DNA from: Methylococcales bacterium
Lineage (GTDB): Bacteria > Pseudomonadota > Gammaproteobacteria > Methylococcales > Methylomonadaceae
Direction: 5' to 3'
Assembly (NCBI GenBank): GCA_026398895.1
Contig: JAPLRZ010000062.1
Span: 1 to 64,000, forward strand
DNA: 64,000 bases
Shown here: positions 25,773 through 34,086 of the stretch, piece by piece
Numbering within the stretch: the stretch's first letter is position 1
How the letters are laid out: each line of letters begins with the position of its first letter
Notes under the pieces: generated by a model
Told to the model about the DNA's origin: nothing
Databases searched by the model: none
What the model saw: the letters and a program-made list of their open reading frames with translations, nothing else
Program-made: the position numbers and the translations under genes

Positions 25773-26715
25773 GGCGTGTTTCGATGCTTGGGTTTATTGG
25801 CAACGCCTACGGTCTTCATCTGTCATAACGGGTTTAATCTCATTGTGGTGTTGCTATAACTGGCAAATCCCTCTGTGTCTTTTCGACTATTCTGCTCTTG
25901 TCGCCAACTCTCATAATTTGCGTCATATTGTTCTCGTGCCGCTTGAGCTTGCCTAGCCCTATCAATATTGAACTGGTCTATAAAACCTTGTGTCTGCGCG
26001 GGGGTGAAACGTAGCTGAGTTCCGCCATTTCCATAATAATTACTTCCTGAATAATTGCTGTTTGGATAATATTGCCCCAACTGCGACTGCACTAGCATGG
26101 GTGGTATGGGTGGCGCGTTAAAACGCCTTGTCCCAGTGATAAATTCTCTCGATGCACGCTCAGATGCGTAGTATTGTTGCATTTCGTTGGCATGGGCAGT
26201 CTGTTTTGCCATCTCCGCATTACTTCGGTGAGCAATCTCAGCATTCCGTTGATCTATAAAGCCTTGTCTTTGCGCGGGCGAATACTGCTGTTGATAACGG
26301 TCATCGGAAAAAGAATGTCTGCCCGACTTGTCTCGCCAGAGTTCCATCACTGATGGGTCGGCTATTGCTGCTGATGACATCAATACTAGCATCGGTATTA
26401 TTATTTTCATTTTCGCTCATCCTAAGTTTGGTATAAATTGTAAGTTGGTGTCAGGCAACCTGATGCGAGAGGATGGATTATTCACGTTCAGTTCACTCTC
26501 ATTCTGAGATACTGTCGCCGACTTGATACGATGCACAAACCCATCATCAAGCAAGCCCCCATTTACTTTTTAATCAACATTGCATTAAGCGGACTCAGTC
26601 ATGAAATTAATACTACAAATTACCCTAGGTGTCAGTCTAGGGATCGTGTTAGGCGGCTCATTTTTGTATTTATATACAGGGGTGTTCGCGGAACAATTGG
26701 TTAGTGCAGCATTAA
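25773..26715. repeat. Segmental duplication, copy 2
   Basis: This is the direct repeat of 21651-22637. It has about 10 bases fewer inside the minus-strand gene (near 25841) and about 20-40 fewer in the control region (26465-26580). Its plus-strand gene is complete, while its minus-strand gene is frameshifted. Confidence 0.85.
25823..26410 (-). pseudogene. Frameshifted paralogue of the secreted Gln/Asn/Tyr-rich protein
   Basis: The 195-residue frame is nearly identical to the protein at 21672-22298 through the signal peptide and both FIDQ repeats. A 10-base loss near 25841 then shifts the frame, giving an ending MRLNPL in place of the Cys-containing tail (SGCEIKPV...RRRCQ). The lost tail is still readable out of frame down to about 25795. 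The product may still be secreted, but the two C-terminal Cys are gone. Confidence 0.75.
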
Positions 26716-27068
26716 AAACACTTCCGCCACCTAAGTCTAGTGCTGTTGATAGCGTATTACCCGCAACACTACCACCACCCATCGCTCCCAAACCCATAGA
26801 AGAACCTACTACAGCACCAGCACCACCGATCAGCACAACACCCGCACCGATTGCCGAAATTAATCCAATAGTTAAGGATCCCGCTATTATTGCCGAGGAA
26901 GAAGATCAAAAACAAATGGGGATAAAGTTTAAAGCGTCTTATAAAAAATCAGACAAATGCCAGTCGCCCAATTTAGATCACAATCTTTTAGTTACTTGTG
27001 GCAATGAATACATCCGTGCTAGAGATAAGTTTGAAAAGTCATGGCGGCTGGGAGAAGTTAAAAAATAA
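26601..27068 (+). CDS. Membrane-anchored Pro-rich protein of unknown function
   Basis: The 155-residue protein has an N-terminal membrane anchor (residues 3-25, LILQITLGVSLGIVLGGSFL). A Pro/Ala/Thr-rich linker follows (about 40-90, with repeated PPP, TTAPAPP and STTPAPI). A small C-terminal region has two Cys (KSDKCQSPN and LVTCGNEYIRA), probably disulphide-linked in the periplasm. It is divergent from the secreted-protein gene with a 190-base gap. The homologous gene at 22530 is truncated. I do not recognise a family. Confidence 0.7.
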   Translation: MKLILQITLGVSLGIVLGGSFLYLYTGVFAEQLVSAALKTLPPPKSSAVDSVLPATLPPPIAPKPIEEPTTAPAPPISTTPAPIAEINPIVKDPAIIAEEEDQKQMGIKFKASYKKSDKCQSPNLDHNLLVTCGNEYIRARDKFEKSWRLGEVKK

Positions 27069-27167
27069 TTGTTAGGCACAAAGACAAAAAATTATCGTTC
27101 CAACGCGCTAGCATGATAGAGCTAACAGTCAAAAAAACAATTGCAGTGAGTCGCTATTTTTGCGAAA

Positions 27168-27194
27168 GATTTTTGGGTGTTCTACCCAAAAATC
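27168..27194. repeat. Perfect inverted repeat GATTTTTGGGT/ACCCAAAAATC
   Basis: An 11-base stem with a 5-base loop lies in the 240-base gap between two convergent genes. A second inverted pair (CTCGACT/AGTCGAG) is near 27275-27308, at the end of the minus-strand cupredoxin gene. Either may serve as a terminator, but neither is followed by a strong T run. Confidence 0.45.
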
Positions 27195-27310
27195 AGCACA
27201 CTAACGTGAACCATGTTAATGCCTTCGGCTTATCCCAGCTATCCTCGCTTCTCTCGTGTGTCGATACACAAATAACTCGACTCCTATCTCGTAGCGAGAG
27301 TTAGTCGAGC

Positions 27311-28009
27311 TTACTCCTTCCGAGGTGTCCGTAAAGCCAGCCACATCTTAATCACCACTCTCTTAACACTCGCTGCATTTATAATAATCACCATTGGTAT
27401 GGCAAAGCCTAGCAGCACGCAAAAGACTAACGCAGCCCATGTGTTTAATGTCCAATCCACGGTATAACTATCAGCATTCACAGCCGCACTAATCCCTGGA
27501 ATACTGGGTAAATCACCATTGCCGCCATCGACTTTTAATTGTGCCTTCATGCCTTTTTCTGCGTGTTGTGCGAGTTCACAATGCACCAGATAAGTTTTTT
27601 TCTGGCTGGGAACAATGAATGACGCTTGCAACTGTCCTTCGCCGTACAGTTCTAAATGCACCATACCATCGGGGTATAAATAACCAGGTAAGCCATGCAC
27701 CATGATTTGATGACGAATTTGGTCATCATTGATAAAGGTAATGTTGATTTTAGCGCAAGGTTTGACATTCCATTCTTGTTGATCGAAGGCGAACATTTTG
27801 CCCGTGAATTTCAGCGCGTGTTTATGCCCTGCATGAATGGTTATATCGACATTTTCAGAAATTTTGGTGCAGTCTTGCGGCAATTTATCAGGGTTGGCAT
27901 TCATAACCATGCCTTTTTCATTCATCATCATACGACTATGATCCATCGCGGCATGAGCGGGCCTGACTATAAATAAACTACTGAGCAGTAACAGGATAAT
28001 TAGTTTCAT
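27311..28009 (-). CDS. Membrane-anchored cupredoxin
   Basis: The 232-residue protein has a signal peptide (ending AHAA, about residue 21) and a His/Met-rich start (MDHSRMMMNEKGMVM). The cupredoxin domain at about 50-165 has type 1 copper ligands visible as His in IRHQIMVHG (near 103) and the C-x4-H-x4-M of HCELAQHAEKGM (near 143). A C-terminal membrane helix (WAALVFCVLLGFAIPMVIII) and a basic tail follow. It would carry electrons or copper at the periplasmic face. It starts in a 4-base overlap with the end of the multicopper oxidase gene, so the two are translationally coupled and probably partners. Confidence 0.8.
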   Translation of the reverse strand: MKLIILLLLSSLFIVRPAHAAMDHSRMMMNEKGMVMNANPDKLPQDCTKISENVDITIHAGHKHALKFTGKMFAFDQQEWNVKPCAKINITFINDDQIRHQIMVHGLPGYLYPDGMVHLELYGEGQLQASFIVPSQKKTYLVHCELAQHAEKGMKAQLKVDGGNGDLPSIPGISAAVNADSYTVDWTLNTWAALVFCVLLGFAIPMVIIINAASVKRVVIKMWLALRTPRKE

Positions 28010-29670
28010 GAGGATTTCCGTTGCATAAGACGTAGCACCAACAATAATAAGCCGATCAGTAAACCAATCGCTAAACCAAAGCCAATAATGCGACTATAAT
28101 TCGGCGCGAGTAAACCTGCATCACCGAGCAAAGGTGAAAACTCTTTGTTCCCTCCCCAAACCGCTTGTTTTTTAGCGTAATAATCTTTGCTAAACACTTG
28201 ATCGACCATATCTTGATGACCTTTGGGCATTCCTTGTTCATCAGCCAAAGCTTTATAAAGGATAAACGCGATATTACCCCCTGGTTCTATACCATCGGTG
28301 CTTGCGCCAATGGGAACATGATCATGAAACATCCACGCGCCTACACCATAACTGTGTAAACCGTCGTTTTTGGTTTGTAGTGCCAAATCTACGCGTTGTG
28401 CTGGAGCTATATCAATTACATCGCGTGTTATTTGTAAGCCAGCAGGAGCATCTACACCATCATAAGCAACAGCAGTGGCTTTATGCCCGTGGGTATGGAT
28501 TGCTACCGCAGAGCGTTGTAAATTGGCGACGTGCAGTTTTATGTTTTCGTTTTCATCAGCAATAATGGTCGAATCACGCAAAGTGTAGGGAAACGAATGC
28601 CCATTCAACAGAAAATAATTTTCAAAGGATTCAGTTAAATTATGCTGGCGGGTCATACGCTCGGCAATCAAACGCGGGTCATTGGCAGTTTGAACAATAC
28701 TCGCCAATTTTTTATCCACCGATTGATAATGTAAATCGTATTCTTGGCTATAGGTTTCTTTGACTGCCACCGCAGGATGGCGCACTTGCCCAGCACCGAT
28801 ATTGAATGTTTGCACCCAATTATTCGGACGATTTTCTTCGACGATAAACATCCCGCCCATACCCATGCCCAAATGTTGAGCGGTTTGAACATGACAGTGA
28901 TACAGCATCGTTCCTGTGTGGCGGGGTTGCGTTTCATAAGTGTGTTGCTTACCTGGAAACACTGCGTGTTCTTCCATACCATCATTATCGTGACCGTCAG
29001 CTGTCATCCACGGATGATCGACACCGTGCAGATGTATAGTATGCGGCAAGTAATGGGTGTTTTCTAAGGTGATAAACACTTTATCGCCTTGTTCGACGCG
29101 AATCACAGGTGAAGGAGCGCGTAATAAGGGATTAGCCGCTTTGGAATTAAAGTTTTTTAATGCCATACCGCTGGATTTTGGCGCAAATACCCATAACGCG
29201 GGTTGAATTCCAGGGGCTACATCGAACGTATTGATGAGATAACTACCGTCAGGGGTTGATCCGTTTAGTTCCACCACTTCCAGCTTGATATGAATCTCAT
29301 CGGGATCGCCGTCACCATCGGTATCATTGGACATTGTCAGGGCATCTTGCGCAAAATGGGTTTGCATCAAAGTTGCCATCGACACATTATTAGTGCCTTT
29401 GACCGCGACCGCCACATCGAATGGATTATCTGGCTCACACAATCCAGACACATCAACAGTAACACCGTCTATCACCTGCGCGGCTCGCCATTCAGGGTGT
29501 TCATTCAAACATGGTTTTTCGACACTGCTGGTTTCTTCGCCATGGTTGTAAACAGTAGCAGGTGGGTTTATTGTCGCCTTATCGGTTGTACTTGGAACAA
29601 GAAAAAAAGCCGTTGTACCTAAGGCGGCACACAACAGCAATATCAATAAAATGGAATATTGTTTGGGCAT
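28006..29670 (-). CDS. Two-domain multicopper oxidase with type 1 copper in the first domain
   Basis: The 554-residue protein has an N-terminal signal or anchor and a C-terminal helix (IIGFGLAIGLLIGLLLLVL). The four copper motifs are HTIHLHGVDHPW (near 205), LYHCHVQTAQHLGMGM (near 258), VAIHTHGHK (near 391) and WMFHDHVP (near 451). The type 1 ligands (C and the following H and M) are in the second motif, at the end of the first cupredoxin domain. The last motif has HDH without Cys. An acidic NDTDGDGDPDE loop near 105 looks like a calcium site. It would oxidise a metal ion or small organic molecule with oxygen in the periplasm. The substrate is unknown. It is coupled to the cupredoxin gene downstream. 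Confidence 0.85.
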   Translation of the reverse strand: MPKQYSILLILLLCAALGTTAFFLVPSTTDKATINPPATVYNHGEETSSVEKPCLNEHPEWRAAQVIDGVTVDVSGLCEPDNPFDVAVAVKGTNNVSMATLMQTHFAQDALTMSNDTDGDGDPDEIHIKLEVVELNGSTPDGSYLINTFDVAPGIQPALWVFAPKSSGMALKNFNSKAANPLLRAPSPVIRVEQGDKVFITLENTHYLPHTIHLHGVDHPWMTADGHDNDGMEEHAVFPGKQHTYETQPRHTGTMLYHCHVQTAQHLGMGMGGMFIVEENRPNNWVQTFNIGAGQVRHPAVAVKETYSQEYDLHYQSVDKKLASIVQTANDPRLIAERMTRQHNLTESFENYFLLNGHSFPYTLRDSTIIADENENIKLHVANLQRSAVAIHTHGHKATAVAYDGVDAPAGLQITRDVIDIAPAQRVDLALQTKNDGLHSYGVGAWMFHDHVPIGASTDGIEPGGNIAFILYKALADEQGMPKGHQDMVDQVFSKDYYAKKQAVWGGNKEFSPLLGDAGLLAPNYSRIIGFGLAIGLLIGLLLLVLRLMQRKSS

Positions 29671-29746
29671 AATTTTTTGTTAAGTTATGGGTTGAGGTGA
29701 GGGTCAAACCCTAGAGATACTTTTTAAGTAGTCGCTCAAAAATGCA

Positions 29747-29793
29747 AGAGTAAAACAGTAGTTTACCGTCAATAGCTAAAGCTATTGAACTCC
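29747..29793. repeat. Twin-hairpin element, copy 2 (first half degraded)
   Basis: AGAGT, an imperfect AAAAC/GTTTA hairpin, then CAATAGC-TAAA-GCTATTG and AACTCC. The second stem matches a stem in the copy at 38916-38969. It lies upstream of the multicopper oxidase gene. Confidence 0.55.
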
Positions 29794-29834
29794 AGCGTAA
29801 ATATTAAAAGAAATATGCTCACCCTGCTCCATAA

Positions 29835-29866
29835 AAAAAGCCACAGTCAAAAAACTGTGGCTTTTT
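29835..29866. terminator. Bidirectional intrinsic terminator after rpmG
   Basis: AAAAAGCCACAGT, loop CAAAAA, ACTGTGGCTTTTT. It is a perfect stem with A and T runs, placed 34 bases past the rpmG stop on the minus strand. Confidence 0.8.
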
Positions 29867-29899
29867 AAGCAACCGAAAGAAGTGTCTTACAATCCAGAA

Positions 29900-30055
29900 T
29901 TACTTAATTTTGGCTTCTTTATAAATAACGTGCTTACGAACAACGGGATCAAATTTTTTGATTTCCATTTTAGTAGGCATCGTTTTTTTGTTTTTAGTGG
30001 TGGTATAAAAATGACCTGTGCCTTCGGTAGAGATCAATTTAATTTTATCGCGCAT
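29900..30055 (-). CDS. rpmG: 50S ribosomal protein L33
   Basis: A 51-residue frame begins [20 protein letters not shown] and continues [20 protein letters not shown], the usual L33 sequence without the Cys pairs (the zinc-free form). It follows rpmB by 12 bases on the minus strand, the standard rpmB-rpmG order, and ends before a terminator. Confidence 0.95.
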   Translation of the reverse strand: MRDKIKLISTEGTGHFYTTTKNKKTMPTKMEIKKFDPVVRKHVIYKEAKIK

Positions 30056-30067
30056 GGTATTATCCCC

Positions 30068-30304
30068 TTAGACCTTTTGACCGCTTTTACGCAAATCCGC
30101 TAATACAGCGTCTATGCCATTTTTATCAATAATGCGCATTGCTTTGGTTGAAACGCGCAGACGTACCCAACGATTTTCGCTTTCCACCCAAAAACGGTGG
30201 TGTTGCAGATTAGGAAGGAAACGTCTTTTAGTTCTGTTGTTTGCGTGTGATACGTTGTTACCTGTAACAGGACGTTTGCCTGTTATTTCACATACTCTGG
30301 ACAT
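30068..30304 (-). CDS. rpmB: 50S ribosomal protein L28
   Basis: The 78-residue protein starts [20 protein letters not shown] and contains [20 protein letters not shown], both diagnostic of L28. It is the first gene of the rpmB-rpmG pair. Upstream on the minus strand, TATAAA near 30352 may be its -10 box. Confidence 0.97.
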   Translation of the reverse strand: MSRVCEITGKRPVTGNNVSHANNRTKRRFLPNLQHHRFWVESENRWVRLRVSTKAMRIIDKNGIDAVLADLRKSGQKV

Positions 30305-30464
30305 AATTAACCTCTTTTAGTGTGCCTAGATTTATAAAGTTAGCCGAGCTTTATACCAAAAAATAATGCTAAAGTAAATGTTTCAACGCATTTTTCAAAT
30401 GAAGTTACTGATGAATCAGCACACAACGATTTATAAAAAACAGTAATCTTATGTACGCAAGACT

Positions 30465-30533
30465 GTCAAATTTTGACAATTCCATTAAAATGGTACGCAC
30501 ACAAAATTTACCGCTCATCACATCGGAACCCTA
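30465..30533 (+). promoter_or_regulatory. Palindrome and -35-like box before gshB
   Basis: TGTCAAATTTTGACA is a 15-base palindrome that contains TTGACA, a perfect -35 box, about 60 bases before the gshB ATG. No good -10 box is seen at the right distance, so this is a tentative promoter or operator. Confidence 0.3.
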
Positions 30534-31481
30534 ATGCCTATTAAACTCGGTATGGTTATGGACTCTATAGCCCATATCAATATAAAAAAAGACACCAGTT
30601 TTGCTATGTTACTGGAAGCCCAAGCACGCGGTTGGGAATTGCATTACATGGAGTTAAATGACTTATTTTTAAGAAATGGCATTGCTTATGCCCGCACGCG
30701 CACGCTAAAAGTTCAGCGTGATGCTAAGCAGTGGTATCAGTTCATTGATGAGCAGGATATTCCGCTGCACGCATTGCAAGTCATTATGATGCGTAAAGAC
30801 CCGCCGTTTAATCAAGAATTTATTTACGCGACCTATTTATTGGAACGCGCCGAAAGTATGGGTGCTTATGTGGTCAATAAACCGCAGTCGTTGCGTGATG
30901 CCAATGAAAAATTATTTACTGCATGGTTTCCGCAATGTTGCGCTGAAACCTTAGTTACCAGAGAGCCAAAACGGATTAGAGATTTTTTAACCGAACAAGG
31001 GGAAATTATTTTAAAACCGCTGGACGGCATGGGCGGCACCTCTATTTTTCATTTGCGTCAGAATGATCCTAATCTTAGTGTGATTCTGGAAACCATGACT
31101 GAATACAATAGTCGTTATGTGATGGCACAAAAATATTTGCCTGCGATTAAAGACGGCGATAAACGTATTCTAGTCATTAATGGCGAACCTGTGCCTTATT
31201 GTTTAGCACGAATTCCCGCGCAAGGCGAAACGCGTGGTAATTTAGCCGCTGGTGGACGCGCAGAAGGTCGTCCATTAACCGAACGAGATCGTTGGATTGC
31301 CGCTGAAGTGGGTGCGACATTACGCGACAAAGGGCTGATTTTTGTTGGATTGGATGTCATAGGCGACACGCTGACAGAAATTAATGTCACCAGCCCCACT
31401 TGTGTAGTGGAATTGGATACGCAGTTTGGCTTAAATATTTGTGGTCTGTTGATGGATCATATTGAACAAGCGATACGCTGA
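30534..31481 (+). CDS. gshB: Glutathione synthetase
   Basis: The 315-residue ATP-grasp enzyme joins gamma-glutamylcysteine and glycine. The N-terminal part has GMVMDSIAHINIKKDTSFAM. KPLDGMGGTSIFHL, RIPAQGETRGNLAAGGRAEG and FVGLDVIGDTLTEINVTSPT are the ATP, glycine and Mg sites. Its stop overlaps the tonB ATG by one base. It heads the gshB-tonB-algH-ruvX-pyrR-pyrB-pyrC' operon known from Pseudomonas. Confidence 0.97.
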   Translation: MPIKLGMVMDSIAHINIKKDTSFAMLLEAQARGWELHYMELNDLFLRNGIAYARTRTLKVQRDAKQWYQFIDEQDIPLHALQVIMMRKDPPFNQEFIYATYLLERAESMGAYVVNKPQSLRDANEKLFTAWFPQCCAETLVTREPKRIRDFLTEQGEIILKPLDGMGGTSIFHLRQNDPNLSVILETMTEYNSRYVMAQKYLPAIKDGDKRILVINGEPVPYCLARIPAQGETRGNLAAGGRAEGRPLTERDRWIAAEVGATLRDKGLIFVGLDVIGDTLTEINVTSPTCVVELDTQFGLNICGLLMDHIEQAIR

Positions 31482-32482
31482 TGACCGATCAAGTAATGCC
31501 TAGCTATTCTCCTGCGGCTACATTGCCTGATAATTACGCCTTATGGGTGGCTATCGCCATCGCTGTTGTTGTGCATATTATTATCAGTTTGGAAGTGGAA
31601 TTGGCTAAGCCAGAACCAGAAAGTGTTAGTAGAGATATTGATATTACCTTAATCACGACTCCTTCAATAGACGCTCCTGAAAAAGCGCAGTTTTTGGCAG
31701 CAGAAAATCAGTTAGCCTCAGGTCAGCAAACCAGTATCAGTAAGGCTGAGCCAGTTAAGCAGATAGAAAAGCCAATTGAAAAAGCGAAACCAGCACCTCA
31801 GGTAAAGCCTATTCCTAAAATGCAAGAAAAAATTAAACCACCGCCTTCGGCAAAACCCATTCCAAAAACGCCTGAAAAAATTAAACCTACTCCTCAGGTA
31901 AAGCCACCGATTGAAGATGATTTTCAGCCAGTGAGCAAACCTAAAGTAGAGCAGAAAATTATTACCCAAAAGGAAGCTGAGCAAAAAATCGATATTCCCA
32001 GTGAATCAGCGACTAGCACTCGCCCTGAAACACACCATCATTTATCAGCCGCTATTTTACAGCAACAAATTATGGAACAAGCTGCACAAACAGTACAGCG
32101 ACCCGTCAGCGTGATGCAGGCGACAACCACTAAATCGGTTAATCAAGTCAGTGCTAATAAATCAGTGGTAGCACAATATAAAAGAGATTGGGATACTAAA
32201 GTAGAGCGCGTAGGGAATAATAATTACCCCGCAGCGGCAAGCAAAGCAGGTTTTTCGGCGACCTTAACAATGGATGTTGGTATAAAAACTGATGGTAGCA
32301 TTGACAGTATGCGCATTACTCATTCTTCTGGAATTCCAGAACTTGATGAACAGGCAAAAAATATCGTCCGTATGAGCGCACCTTTTCCTCCATTACCTGC
32401 AAAATTGCGTAGCGAACTTGATATACTACTTATAACTCGTGTCTGGAAATTTTCAGACGAATCTGGGCTAATCACCCAATAA
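31481..32482 (+). CDS. tonB: TonB-type energy transducer
   Basis: The 333-residue protein has one N-terminal membrane helix (YALWVAIAIAVVVHIIISLE). A long periplasmic Pro/Lys region (about residues 85-150) carries repeated KPIPK, EKIKP and PQVKP units. The C-terminal TonB domain has YPAAASKAGFSATLTMDVGI. It passes proton-motive energy to outer-membrane transporters. exbB/exbD are not adjacent. The position between gshB and algH is the known one for this TonB paralogue. Confidence 0.9.
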   Translation: MTDQVMPSYSPAATLPDNYALWVAIAIAVVVHIIISLEVELAKPEPESVSRDIDITLITTPSIDAPEKAQFLAAENQLASGQQTSISKAEPVKQIEKPIEKAKPAPQVKPIPKMQEKIKPPPSAKPIPKTPEKIKPTPQVKPPIEDDFQPVSKPKVEQKIITQKEAEQKIDIPSESATSTRPETHHHLSAAILQQQIMEQAAQTVQRPVSVMQATTTKSVNQVSANKSVVAQYKRDWDTKVERVGNNNYPAAASKAGFSATLTMDVGIKTDGSIDSMRITHSSGIPELDEQAKNIVRMSAPFPPLPAKLRSELDILLITRVWKFSDESGLITQ

Positions 32483-32512
32483 AATTACACTTACCTTTTG
32501 ATACCAAGACAC

Positions 32513-33076
32513 ATGACCGCAGTCACCTATCTTAATAACCAATTTATTATCGCCATGCCTAATTTGGATGACCCGACTTTTTTTCATACCGTCACCTATT
32601 TATGCCAGCATAGCGACGGCGGTGCATTAGGTATTGTTATCAATCGTTCAGCCAATATGAAACTAGGCGATATTTTTAAACAAATGAAAATCCGTGTTAC
32701 CTCGAAAACTGCCGCGCAATCCATCGTGTTTGCGGGTGGACCTGTGCAGCAAGAGCGAGGTTTTGTATTGCATCCAACAGGAGGGGAATGGGATATGAGT
32801 ATTGCCGTCTCTGATACTATTTCCCTGACCACTTCGCGTGATGTCATTGAAGCGATAGCTTTAGATCAAGGTCCAGAATCGTATTTAGTCGCCTTAGGTT
32901 ATGCAGGCTGGAGCGAAGGACAGTTAGAACAAGAAATACTGGCAAATGCGTGGCTAACCAGCCCTTTTGGCGAACAAATTTTATTTGACACCCCCATAGA
33001 TTTACGCTGGCGTGCTGCTGCTGACCAAATGGGCATTAATATTAATACACTGACCATACCTGCTGGTCATGCGTAA
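32513..33076 (+). CDS. algH: YqgE/AlgH family protein
   Basis: The 187-residue protein has the UPF0301 signature FIIAMPNLDDPTFFHTVTYL near residue 10, then GGALGIVINRSANM and FAGGPVQQERGFVLH. Its molecular role is unsettled (named from alginate regulation in Pseudomonas). The ATG at 32513 is preferred over a TTG 15 bases upstream. It overlaps ruvX by 8 bases, the usual pairing. Confidence 0.93.
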   Translation: MTAVTYLNNQFIIAMPNLDDPTFFHTVTYLCQHSDGGALGIVINRSANMKLGDIFKQMKIRVTSKTAAQSIVFAGGPVQQERGFVLHPTGGEWDMSIAVSDTISLTTSRDVIEAIALDQGPESYLVALGYAGWSEGQLEQEILANAWLTSPFGEQILFDTPIDLRWRAAADQMGININTLTIPAGHA

Positions 33077-33548
33077 ACTAGACCCGCTATTAAGTAAAAC
33101 TACCAGCACCACCTATTTAGGTTTTGATTTTGGTACAAAAAAAATAGGCATTGCAGTCGGGCAAACTACCACGGCTACCGCCAGTCCTTTACAAACTATA
33201 CGTTCCATTCAGCAAAATCCCAACTGGGAAATTATCGGGCAACTGATTCGAGAATGGCAACCTGTCGGTTTAGTGGTCGGCATTTCAAGACAGCAAGACG
33301 GCACTGACAACCCTGTTACCCCGCGTATGTTAAAATTTTGTCGGCAATTAGAAGGGCGATTCCAATTACCTGTTTTTCAACAAGACGAAACCCTATCCAC
33401 TTTTGAGGCAAAGCAATTATTGTTTGATGAAGTCCATGTGGGGGCAACTAAACTCTGGGCAGTACAAGATCAACTGGCTGCCCAACTTATTTTACAAACA
33501 TGGTTAAATCACCATAGCAACGGAGGCGCGAGTGTTAGCATTAGCTGA
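33069..33548 (+). CDS. ruvX: Putative Holliday junction resolvase (YqgF)
   Basis: The 159-residue protein has the RNase-H-like fold of YqgF: YLGFDFGTKKIGIAVGQT near residue 17 carries the first catalytic Asp. VVGISRQQDGTDNP and QDETLSTFEAK follow, the latter with the Glu. YqgF acts in 16S rRNA 5' processing and possibly at junctions. It overlaps both algH and pyrR. Confidence 0.93.
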   Translation: MRKLDPLLSKTTSTTYLGFDFGTKKIGIAVGQTTTATASPLQTIRSIQQNPNWEIIGQLIREWQPVGLVVGISRQQDGTDNPVTPRMLKFCRQLEGRFQLPVFQQDETLSTFEAKQLLFDEVHVGATKLWAVQDQLAAQLILQTWLNHHSNGGASVSIS

Positions 33549-34032
33549 ATTACTGAACAATCTGGAAACAGAACTAAAACACACCATTATTGACAGACAA
33601 CTTATCAATCCATTAATGATTGGTATCCGCACAGGAGGGGTATGGATCGCCGAAATCATGCACACCCGTTTAGTGATAGCCGAACCTTTGGGTTTATTAG
33701 ATATTTCTTTTTATCGAGATGATTTTTCTCAAATCGGTGTACATCCCAATGTCAAACCCAGTCACTTACCTCATAACATCGAAGGACGCGATATTATTCT
33801 AATTGACGATGTGTTTTACACAGGCAGAACCATCCGCGCCGCCTTAAATGAAATTTTTGATTATGGCAGACCCCGCCAAGTGGTATTAGCCGCACTGATT
33901 GAACGCAACGGCAAACAAATTCCTATCGCGCCTGATTGTGTAGGAACACGCCTTGTTCTGAATGCAGGGCAACGCATAAAACTAACAGGTCCAGAGCCAC
34001 TTTCCATCGTCATTGAACATAAACCCATATAG
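33532..34032 (+). CDS. pyrR: PyrR bifunctional regulator/uracil phosphoribosyltransferase
   Basis: The 166-residue protein belongs to the PRPP-binding PyrR family: IGIRTGGVWIAEIM, DISFYRDDFSQIG, and the PRPP loop IILIDDVFYTGRTIRAAL near residue 85. It begins with GTG, preceded by CGGAGG. In pseudomonads pyrR precedes pyrB directly. Here pyrB is almost 7.9 kb away because an island intervenes. Confidence 0.94.
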   Translation: MLALAELLNNLETELKHTIIDRQLINPLMIGIRTGGVWIAEIMHTRLVIAEPLGLLDISFYRDDFSQIGVHPNVKPSHLPHNIEGRDIILIDDVFYTGRTIRAALNEIFDYGRPRQVVLAALIERNGKQIPIAPDCVGTRLVLNAGQRIKLTGPEPLSIVIEHKPI

Positions 34033-34033
34033 A

Positions 34034-34053
34034 GGAGTGCAAGCTCTGCTTGC
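34034..34053. repeat. Left half of a twin-hairpin element at the island's left edge
   Basis: GGAGT-GCAAGC-TCT-GCTTGC starts 2 bases after the pyrR stop. The matching right half (GCAAGC-AAA-GCTTGC-ACTCC) lies at 41871-41890, on the other side of the four island genes. Confidence 0.75.
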
Positions 34054-34086
34054 AAGTCATGAAATCCACAATAATAAGGAAACAAC

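Noticed and set aside
29747-29793. Plain terminator for rpmG or the oxidase leader
   Set aside because: It matches the twin-hairpin family and a proper terminator lies at 29835-29866. No T run follows.
31718-31984. Minus-strand Arg/Phe-rich frame in tonB
   Set aside because: Shadow of the Pro/Lys repeat of TonB. No start signal.
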